From NCBI RefSeq assembly GCF_027921745.1, contig NC_079239.1, forward strand, positions 2,073,501 through 2,137,500: a stretch of 64,000 bases of DNA. Direction: 5' to 3'. This document shows positions 43,942-52,189 of this stretch, piece by piece. Numbering within the stretch: the first letter of the stretch is position 1; each line of letters opens with the position of its first letter. The translations under genes were made by a program, and so were the position numbers. Source of the stretch: Schizosaccharomyces osmophilus (Eukaryota; Ascomycota; Schizosaccharomycetes; Schizosaccharomycetales; Schizosaccharomycetaceae). Below the pieces are notes generated by a model. That model searched no databases. It worked only from the letters and a program-made list of their open reading frames with translations, and was not told the DNA's origin.

Positions 43942-46753
43942 ATGCCATCTTCAAATTCGGGAAATGTAAGGTTTTGCTGAACGAAAAGAACATAGGAGCT
44001 AATTATTATTTCCAGGAGTTACTATTAAGATTCTTTGAGTCTGCTCATTTTACAAGTCAGCTATGTGTAGCATATCTTTCGCGGTATCCCAATAATATTG
44101 GTATCCATCACTTTTTGTGTGAGAAACTCGCATCGTAAGTGAAAAGAACACTAGAACATTGTTCAATCTAACGATTTTAAGCTTTTCGTATGAAGAAATT
44201 GAATTCTTTATCCCTCAGCTAATGTATGTGTATCCGGTTGACTTAAAAGACAGAGAAAGTGTGCAGGATCCGCAAGGTCGAAAAGGAAAAAACGATTTTA
44301 GTCAATAAAACCTTTAATAGTTTTTTATGGAGCGTCTTTCCTTTCTGCTCATTTGTTGAAATCTATACTTTAATTGTATTACTTACTAACACAATCATAG
44401 CCATCTTGTTCTCAACAAGGATGCTGAAAGCGTTGCTTTAGAGGATTTTATTATAAATGAATGCGAAAAAAACACACAATGTGCACTTATAACATTTTGG
44501 TACCTACAGGCTCATATGGTAGACTTAAGTTTACTACCACGCTCAACGTCTTTCAAAATATGCAAGCGTCTTTACAATCGTATACAAGTTTTGGTTTTTA
44601 TGTCATCTTCCTTTCAATCACAGCAAAAAATTTCAGAAAATGTTTCGCCGGCACTGATACTTTCTGGACTTATGCTTGGTGGAGTCCTTGTCCCTGAACT
44701 TTTAAAAAAGGTAGGACCTATAGCCATAGCTCAAGGTCGTAAGGCACCGCGGCAAGATTCCGAAGAGTCGGGTACGGATGTTTTACATCGTTTGTCCGCA
44801 GAGAGTCGATATTCCTTTGATATCGTTCAGAACTCAAAAGCACCGTCTATGGATTCTCAAAATTCAGGATATCTTTTTCCTACAGTATCTCCACTCGTCC
44901 GGACTCATTCGCACCAAAGTTCAGGTGCTCTGTCTGTTGATGAACAACGTAGATTGCTACGTTCTAATTATTTTCAGCAGGAGATTCAGTTTCTGTTTGC
45001 TTTGCAAGATATTTCCATCCGACTTATTATCGTTCCACGACAAGCACGACTTTCATCACTTCGAGCCGAGCTGGCTTTGCTCAATAATAGCCTACCTGCC
45101 GACGTCAACGTCCCGATCATGCGGCCTTACTACAATGAAGTCAGCCACAAAATAGTGAGAATTGACCCCAAAGAAGCTACGATTCTTAATTCAGCTGAAC
45201 GTGTACCCTATCTAATTTATGTGGAAGTACTGTCCGGCGAACTTAACTTCGAACCAAATTCAAAAAATAATATTGGTAAAATTCAGAAGCTTTCCTCACA
45301 TAAGAACGTTAAGAGACGGTGGTTTGACTTGACGGACGTTAATCCAACATCGGCACATAACGATAACCTGAATGCAGAGGGCTCCGAGTCGGAAAGCGAA
45401 GCTGGCGATTTGAGCATGTCACCGTTAGTTAGCAAGCTGATTCCACCCAATATTGTCGCAAGTAAATCTTCTTCCAACATTCAAGCTTCCTCTTCTACGA
45501 TGCACAAAGACACAGATGTTCTGTTAGTACCCGGTAGACACTCAGATTCTGGAGAACACTTTGTGACTAAACGGAACAAAGCATATGCTTCCGAAATAAC
45601 CACCAGAATGCGCGCGGCTGCAACCATGCTTAGCCAACTAGATATTGAGGGTAGCAAAAGGCCAAAAGCTGAGACAGAAAGAATAAAAGCCAGCATTATC
45701 TTGGATATGCAACATTTAGAAGAAGAAAGACTCAATGAGCCACTGACATATCCAGTTTCGGTCGATATCTCTTGTGCCGAGGATTTACGTTCAAATAAGG
45801 ATGATCAAAATCAAGATAGAAAGGGTGATCGGGATGATCCGAGTGCTGCAACTTTTCAAGAAGATTGGTATACCAAGAAAGAGAGAATCCGGAAATTCTC
45901 TCCTTATGGACATTTACCTAACTGGGATCTGGTCAGTGTTATCGTTAAAACGGGTGCCGATCTACGTCAAGAGACTTTTGCATGCCAGCTTATTCACGCG
46001 TTTCGTAAAATTTGGCAAGAAAGCAAAGAAAAGTTATGGCTTCGTAGAATGAAAATTTTGGTCACTGGTGATAGCAGTGGTTTGATTGAGACCATCACAA
46101 ACGCAATCAGTGTGCATTCTATTAAGAAGAATTTGACGCGAGAAATACAAGAAGCTGAAATGACTGAAGGAAAAGTTCCCAGTAAAGGGGTGGCTACTCT
46201 GAAAGATTACTTTGTAAAGCGTTTTGGACTTCCCAATTCTGACCGTTATTATCAAGCCCAAACAAACTTTATGCAATCGTTAGTCGCTTACAGCATCATA
46301 GCATATTTATTACAGTTAAAGGACAGACACAACGGAAACATTTTGATTGATAGTGACGGTCATGTTGTACATATTGATTTTGGATTTTTATTAACGAATA
46401 CACCTGGCAACGTTGGATTTGAAAGTGCACCATTCAAATTGACCGCCGATTACCTAGAAATTCTGGATGATCGTTTTGATGAATTTCGTTCATTGATGAA
46501 GAAAGCATTCAAGTCAGTACGTAAACGTGCGGATCAAATTATACTATTAGTAGAAGTCATGCAGAATAACTCTTCGATGCCATGCTTTCGAGGAAAGGAG
46601 AATACCAGTGCACAGCTTTTACAACGATTCCACTTGCAACTCAGTGAAAAAGAGTGTGATGATTTTGTGGATTTACTAATTCAAAAAGCCAACTGCAGTG
46701 TATGGACGAGACTTTATGATCTATTTCAAAGCATTACTAATGGAATATTCTAA
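43942..46753 (+). CDS. pik1: Phosphatidylinositol 4-kinase Pik1
   Basis: Essential Golgi/nuclear type III beta PI 4-kinase that makes PtdIns4P. Four exons: 43942-43965 (8 codons), 44016-44134, 44182-44223 and 44401-46753, coding 845 residues (S. pombe Pik1 is about 851). The introns are 50, 47 and 177 nt. Joined residues read MPSSNSGN-ELLLRFFESAHF, YEEIEFFIPQL-IHLVLNKDAESVALEDF, which is the lipid-kinase-unique region that starts the protein. The middle is Ser-rich with a conserved homology block. The catalytic domain is C-terminal: DRHNGNILID near residue 703 and HIDFGFLL near 720. The third intron was chosen because it alone restores this N-terminal reading through a TACTAAC branch site. 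Equivalent to SPAC22E12.16c (from memory). Confidence 0.9.
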
Positions 46754-47066
46754 TAAAAAGCTACTTTCTTTTTTTGCATTCGTTCCCCCGTTTGCTAAAA
46801 AGCTAATGAGAAAATTTCGTGAAACGTTCATAAATGAAGGTTTTTTTAACCTTTCGAGAAAGAATAAATATGACTACATTGTGATGAATGCAACGTACTT
46901 TGTGAAATGTATATTGAGATATTCAGTTGCTTTGAATCGTGTAAATCCGGGAATCTGCAAAAATTTAATTACTGATCCGCCTAGTCTGAAACATGCTACT
47001 CGTGATATTCATGACCTACATAGCCTTTTAAAGAAATATCTCTTAGCTACCGATTTTTTAACTTAA
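46740..47066 (+). CDS. Possible small ORF overlapping the pik1 end, function unknown
   Basis: A 108-codon frame in a different register that overlaps the last 14 bases of pik1. It starts MEYSNKKLLSFF and carries a basic, tyrosine-rich middle (NLSRKNKYDYIV) and a helical end. No family recognised, no obvious promoter. It might be a real small protein read from a downstream transcript, or a chance frame in the pik1 3' UTR. A positional equivalent in S. pombe is not known to me. Confidence 0.3.
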   Translation: MEYSNKKLLSFFAFVPPFAKKLMRKFRETFINEGFFNLSRKNKYDYIVMNATYFVKCILRYSVALNRVNPGICKNLITDPPSLKHATRDIHDLHSLLKKYLLATDFLT

Positions 47067-47639
47067 ACTTATTCTTTCTTTGTTCTTTTTGCATTAAATG
47101 AAATTTTATTTTTCGTACTATGATCGACAGTCTCGTCGCTGTATTTCATTATATGGAATCTTTGGATTGAGCAATCTACATTTACACATACCAAGGAATA
47201 TATCCAGTGGCATTCTTTTTTCTGAAACCCCTGTTTTTATGAAAGAAAGACTTTGTAATTGAGGAAATAAATACAGGAAAAAATAATTCAGTCAATACGG
47301 CCTGACGTTAACTTGAAAAAGTTTTGATGAACAAGAATTGAGCCATTGCGCAGAATTTGTACATCGTATTTCATGAAGAGTTAAGCAAAGGTCCTCTTTT
47401 TTCTGTATTTATTCGAATAATAGGTTTTTTAGTAACTGTTGGCAATATTTTCGTTCTCTAGTTTGGCTGAATCACAAGAATACAAATTGCATATAGAACT
47501 TGAGGACATCTACAGTTGCATTCAACTAGTATTGAAATAAAGAAGCACTTTTAAAGTCTTCTTACTTAAATTCGTTTTTATTATCCCTGTTTGAGAGCTT
47601 TTTTCCCTTATAGCTACTTTGAATGAAATAGGTATCATC
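46754..47639. other. Intergenic: pik1 3' region and sck2 promoter
   Basis: 886 bases, AT-rich, including most of the small frame above. No RNA genes or repeats seen. Confidence 0.5.
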
Positions 47640-49631
47640 ATGAAAGGATGGACAAAAAGCTGGTTTGGATTATCAAAGAAAGCTGCTCCTCATCAAAATG
47701 AAGGCTTGCCGAATTCTGAAAGTGGTCGAAGTCCTTTGACTGCGAAAACGAATCATTCTTTAGAAGAAAACACTGGAGCGAAAAAAGACATGCTTTCAAA
47801 AGGCACATTAAGAGATATGCAGATGACTTCTGCTAGTCCAAATATAAAGGAAGATATTTTAATGTCAGGCGAGCCCTCCGCACTTCATAATGATGCATCA
47901 ATTTACCCACATCGTAAAAGTTCTGACATTCTTCCTGAAGTAGATCACGAACCTTCTGGCTATTTGAAATTGAATATTGATTCGCTAAAATTGGAAGGTA
48001 ACCACACGGATGCTGCCATGGCAATGGAATGCACTTCTTTAAAGCAATTTTTCCTCGTCATTCAGTTTGGAACATCTGAGTATGTGTCTCCCCCATTAAA
48101 ATGGAAATCTTCCACTCGCGATACCGCTATTTCTATCCCCTCTCGTGACTCTTCAGCAGCTGCCAGCCGAGCTTCTTCCATGCTAAGCAATTTTACCTAT
48201 AATACTTCAAGCATGAGTTATTGCCCTACATCCTCTACTCCTAACCCATCAGCACCTTCTCATGTTGTTTTTGACGTCGCAAACCGATTACCTGTAGAAT
48301 TAAATATTTACGACCATTCTCGTGGAAATTGCTTCGTTGGTCAGACTTTGATTCATCCTTGTTATAATTACAATCAATATGAGCAATTCAGCAGTCCCGT
48401 AGAGGTCTCTCCTGCATATGCTCGATTAGTTGACTTGCGTCTACAGCTAAGTTCCGTCTTTCAGCCACTTATAAAAAAGTCATATGCCCCAGAAGATTTT
48501 GAACCGCTTAAGCTGATTGGAAAAGGAACCTTTGGACAAGTTTATTTAGTAAGGAAAAAGGATACTCGTCGCATATATGCTATGAAGATTTTGTCCAAGA
48601 AAGTTATCGTTCGCCGCAAAGAAGTTGCACATACTATAGGCGAACGAGATATCCTTGTTCAGACAGCAGCTGCAGATTCGCCATTCATAGTTGCGCTTCG
48701 ATTTTCCTTTCAAACACCTAAAGACCTCTACCTTGTAACGGACTACATGGCTGGTGGAGAATTATTTTGGCACCTCCAAAAATCCATTCGGTTTCCTGAA
48801 GCTCGTGCTAAATTCTACATTGCTGAACTTTTGTTAGCATTGCAAGCGCTTCACAAACGCGGTATTGTTTACAGAGACTTGAAACCGGAAAACATACTTT
48901 TGGATGTTCAAGGGCATATAGCGCTTTGTGATTTTGGCTTGTCAAAAGCGAATTTAACGGTGGGATCAACCACGAGAACCTTTTGTGGTACTACGGATTA
49001 TCTGGCTCCTGAAGTAATCTTAGACGAAGGTGGATATGATATGATGGTAGACTTCTGGTCTTTGGGTGTTTTGCTTTATGAAATGACATGTGGGTGGAGT
49101 CCCTTTTATGCTGAAAACACTCAGCAGTTGTACAAGAATATTGTATTTGGAAAAGTTCGTTTTCCTCGTGGATTACTTTCAGCTGAAGCAAGAGATCTAA
49201 TAAAACTATTACTCAACCGCAATTCCAAGAACAGACTTGGGGCTAATGGGGATGCTGAAGAAGTGAAAAGACATGTATTTTTTGGTGATATAAACTGGGA
49301 AGAACTAAATGCAAAGAAACTCAGTCCTCCGTTTAAGCCTATCGTTGAAGGAGATTATGATGTCTCAAACTTTGACGTTGAATTTACCAACAAAGATGTT
49401 CCGACAGATTTTATCGCTGTTGGTGACATGTCTACGTCTGCTCCTCTCTCTTCGACGGTTCAAAATGGATTTAAAGGCTTTACTTATGTTGATAGCAGTG
49501 CAATGGATGAGGCTTATAATTCCGAGCCAGAATCCCCGACTTCTTCAGCATCTTCATTTCACATTGATAGCCATAATGAAGATTTTAACCGCACGAACGA
49601 CGATTTTTTCATGGAACATATTGATCCTTAA
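47640..49631 (+). CDS. sck2: AGC serine/threonine kinase Sck2 (S6K/PKA-like)
   Basis: A TOR-linked AGC kinase acting in nutrient signalling. The frame opens at TTG 47619; the first ATG (47640) gives 663 residues, near the S. pombe length. The N-terminal 280 residues include a C2-like beta region (LKQFFLVIQFGTSEYVSPPLK). The kinase domain starts about residue 287: GKGTFGQVYLV loop, YAMKILSKK lysine, YRDLKPEN catalytic loop near 410, CDFGLSK, and activation loop TRTFCGTTDYLAPE. The AGC tail carries the turn-like region and the hydrophobic motif FKGFTYV near 610 with its phosphorylatable Thr. One exon. Equivalent to SPAC22E12.14c (from memory). Sck1 is the nearest alternative. Confidence 0.88.
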   Translation: MKGWTKSWFGLSKKAAPHQNEGLPNSESGRSPLTAKTNHSLEENTGAKKDMLSKGTLRDMQMTSASPNIKEDILMSGEPSALHNDASIYPHRKSSDILPEVDHEPSGYLKLNIDSLKLEGNHTDAAMAMECTSLKQFFLVIQFGTSEYVSPPLKWKSSTRDTAISIPSRDSSAAASRASSMLSNFTYNTSSMSYCPTSSTPNPSAPSHVVFDVANRLPVELNIYDHSRGNCFVGQTLIHPCYNYNQYEQFSSPVEVSPAYARLVDLRLQLSSVFQPLIKKSYAPEDFEPLKLIGKGTFGQVYLVRKKDTRRIYAMKILSKKVIVRRKEVAHTIGERDILVQTAAADSPFIVALRFSFQTPKDLYLVTDYMAGGELFWHLQKSIRFPEARAKFYIAELLLALQALHKRGIVYRDLKPENILLDVQGHIALCDFGLSKANLTVGSTTRTFCGTTDYLAPEVILDEGGYDMMVDFWSLGVLLYEMTCGWSPFYAENTQQLYKNIVFGKVRFPRGLLSAEARDLIKLLLNRNSKNRLGANGDAEEVKRHVFFGDINWEELNAKKLSPPFKPIVEGDYDVSNFDVEFTNKDVPTDFIAVGDMSTSAPLSSTVQNGFKGFTYVDSSAMDEAYNSEPESPTSSASSFHIDSHNEDFNRTNDDFFMEHIDP

Positions 49632-49633
49632 AG

Positions 49634-50095
49634 TCAGGGCATAGGTTGCAGTTGCATACTTGTATGAAAACTTATGTACATTTTACCTTGTTTCCATGTT
49701 CGTTGAAAGTATTTTCCATGTTGTGCTTTAAATAATTCTTTTTCGTTGGTGCATAAGGCTTGTTTGATGAAGAACAGGAAATACGAACGAGACAAAGTCG
49801 AAAACTGAGCTGGCTCTTTTTTGGCTTTGCCGTATCGAAGATAATATTTATAATTTTGCTTTCCTGGGTCCAACAAGATGACTTTAATGTTCTTGTCTAA
49901 TTCTTTTGTGATTAATATAGATCTTTTGCCGTATACAAACTTTGGGTTTGCTTTTTTATGTATTGTTTTTTTTGAAACGGTAATGTAGATTTCCACTGGA
50001 TTTAAGTAGAAGATAGAGGAAATTAGAAACTGATTTTGTTTACATTTCGAAAACTGCTTTATCGTATTTTCTATTTCAATCATATTCACATTCAT
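49634..50095 (-). CDS. Candidate spliced gene, possible SRP14-like protein
   Basis: Not recognised with certainty. On the minus strand, exons 50044-50095 and 49634-49995 with a 48-nt intron (GTAAAC...CTAAT...AATCCAG) encode 137 residues: MNVNMIEIENTIKQFSK-LEIYITVSKKT... The intron is a multiple of three without a stop, so the unspliced frame also stays open (153 codons). The order of a short helix, a beta strand IYITVSKK, a basic loop, IKVILLDP, YYLRYGKAKKEP, then a helix FSTLSRSYFLFFIKQAL resembles the small Alu-binding SRP14 fold (strand VYITLKK, then LLRATDGKKK, then SSKEVNKFQMAYSNLL in human). It ends 2 bases from the sck2 stop, convergently, and shares a 190-base divergent promoter with rlp24. 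The tail after about residue 120 may use a further intron. Gene reality is likelier than the function. Confidence 0.55.
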   Translation of the reverse strand: MNVNMIEIENTIKQFSKCKQNQFLISSIFYLNPVEIYITVSKKTIHKKANPKFVYGKRSILITKELDKNIKVILLDPGKQNYKYYLRYGKAKKEPAQFSTLSRSYFLFFIKQALCTNEKELFKAQHGKYFQRTWKQGKMYISFHTSMQLQPMP

Positions 50096-50285
50096 GTTCT
50101 TTTCGTTTGTTTACATTTTGAACCAATGTCAAATATTGCGTACTCGAGTGAAATGCGTAAAACGGGAATTCATATAATAGTGAGATACGAGGAGACGGAA
50201 GGAATGTTTGAGGAAGAAACAGAGAATTTTACCTGCGCTTAGCCAAAATACCTACCCAAAAGACAAGTAATTCTTAAGGGGGAAT

Positions 50286-51142
50286 ATGAGGTTTGTACTT
50301 AATGAATAAGAGAAAACGATTACTAACAGCTTTTAGGGTGTTTACTTGTTACTTTTGCTCCGGTCCAGTTTATCCTGGACATGGAATGATGTTTGTTCGA
50401 AATGATTCAAAAGTCTTTCGTTTTTGCCGTAGCAAGTGCCATAAGAACTTTAAGATGAAGCGCAATCCTCGTAAGGTAAGTATATTGAAGCATGAAAACC
50501 TGCAAGGGAAAAGTTTAGAGCTGGGAGAACTAAGTTTAATGAAAAAACTGTCAAGACGTGGTTTGAAACCGTTAGATTTTCCAGAAAGAGGGTTTGACAA
50601 CTGGACAAGTTATTTTAAGATTCTCCTTTTTTTTGTTTTTTCCTGAGAATGCTAGCTGGTTCATGGAATCCATGGAAAAGAAATTTTACTAACATGAATA
50701 GGTTGCCTGGACCAAGTCTTACCGTAAAGCTCACGGTAAAGAAATGGTTTATGACAAGGCATTGGCTGTCTCGGCTGCTCGTAGAAACGTTCCAGTCCGT
50801 TACGACAGAAACGTGGTGGCTACTACTTTGACAGCCATGAAACGTTCTGCTCACATTCACGCCAAGAGAGAGCGCATGTTCGTCAAGAAGAGATTGTCTG
50901 GAAAGAAATCCCAGCAATTGTCGGAAGCTCAAAAATTGGTGGGCCAGAACGTTCCTCAATTTGCCGAGAAGGAGACTGTGGAAGAAAAAGAACCAAGCGA
51001 GCCTCAAGAAGCACAAGTTGTTTCCGACGAAGAATATGCCATGGACGAGGAGCCTGCCGAAGCAGTCAAGGTTCCCGTTGCAGCTACCAAAAAACGTAAA
51101 AACAAAAAGTCACGCGGCGAAGGCGCAATGGACATGGATTAA
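50286..51142 (+). CDS. rlp24: Ribosome biogenesis factor Rlp24 (60S assembly)
   Basis: Rlp24 holds the place of eL24 on pre-60S particles until the AAA ATPase Drg1/Afg2 removes it. Three exons: 50286-50290 (ATGAG), 50337-50475 and 50702-51142, coding 194 residues. Intron 1 (46 nt) has a weak GTTTGT donor but a perfect TACTAAC; intron 2 (226 nt) has GTAAGT and TACTAAC. The joined start MRVFTCYFC is the eL24-type zinc finger, with Cys6, Cys9, Cys32 and Cys36. [25 protein letters not shown] is conserved. The C-terminal extension typical of Rlp24 rather than Rpl24 is long, acidic, then basic (KKRKNKKS). Intron 2 stays open in frame, so unspliced RNA would read a different tail. Equivalent to SPAC22E12.13c (from memory). 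Confidence 0.92.
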
Positions 51143-52189
51143 AGCGACGTGTCGAATATGTATTGTTTTATGCATCGGTTATATTACTTTTCTATTGGAA
51201 AGTTATCAATTTGCGTTTTTATTAAAACGACTGATGTCGTTTTATCTACCTTCATTTTTGTGTCCCTTTTTTGATACTTCATCATAGAAAATGTATGTAT
51301 AAAGACAACCTGTTTGCTAGTTTCGTTTTGTTGTACCTTTTGGGTCTAGGACTTTTTATTTGAAAAACTATTATGGTTGGTTTAATGGAATTGGTTTTAA
51401 TTTTGTGACTCTTGTTTCGTTTGTGCATGGTAGAATGAAAAGTAAAATTAGAAAAGAAGTATATTGTAGTATTTTAAATTGTTTTCAACTGTATCCAACA
51501 ATGGTTTACTACATATGTACAGCATAATGTAAGTAAGCAACCTTTTTTTTATTGATCTTAATTATTTATGTATTTGTTTGTTTGTTTGTTTAAGTACTAC
51601 AGCACATCGTTAAACCGACCTGCCACATTTAGGTGTATCTGAGGTTTCTCCCTTTGCCCTTTTTTCTACAGAGAAAGAAGCTTATCTACCATAAAGAAAG
51701 AATCCGGCAGTATGTGATCGTTTGATGAAAAATATCGTTCCATTGTTTCCTTTTTTCCATCAAACACTTTCTGTTTCTTTTTTGGATCCTTTCCTCTTCA
51801 AGGCATCCTTGAGAAAAGGTTCATATAGTGCATATTTGTTGGAGTACGTAAATGGATTATGGAGATGGAAAGCAGTTCGCTATTTAATGAGGTTGGTCAA
51901 TAACGGGAAGATGAGTGGAAACTGCGACAACCACCAAAACTTGCATGAAGAGAAGTTAATTGAAGAGTTGTTCGAAAATTAGCCTTTTTTTAAGTGCATG
52001 GCCTGAAGAATCAAGGTTGAGTACTGCTGTACGATTTTGTACCGCGATTGGACATTATATGAAAAGGAATTAAGAATCTTTCATGTAGGTGTTGTGAAAA
52101 TCAATTTTAGCTGGTGCTTAATTGGTGTACAAGTATTATCATTAAGGTGTTGCAAGATTCTGTGAAGTCAGCACGAGTTTGATAAAAGA
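51143..52189. other. Intergenic: rlp24 3' region and set3 promoter
   Basis: 1.05 kb. A (TTTG)4-like stretch lies near 51572-51590. An 85-codon frame (51725-51982) starting MKNIVPLFPFF is not recognised and is more likely chance. Confidence 0.5.

Noticed and set aside
44259-44441. 60-codon hydrophobic frame near the pik1 start
   Set aside because: Falls in pik1 intron 3; splicing through it from 44224 to 44400 restores the known Pik1 N terminus.
50476-50701. rlp24 intron 2 as a snoRNA host or coding extension
   Set aside because: No C/D or H/ACA boxes seen. It is open in frame at first, but a proper donor, branch and acceptor restore the conserved [11 protein letters not shown] sequence.
51725-51982. 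85-codon plus-strand frame upstream of set3
   Set aside because: No recognisable family, atypical composition and no splice link to the PHD exon.
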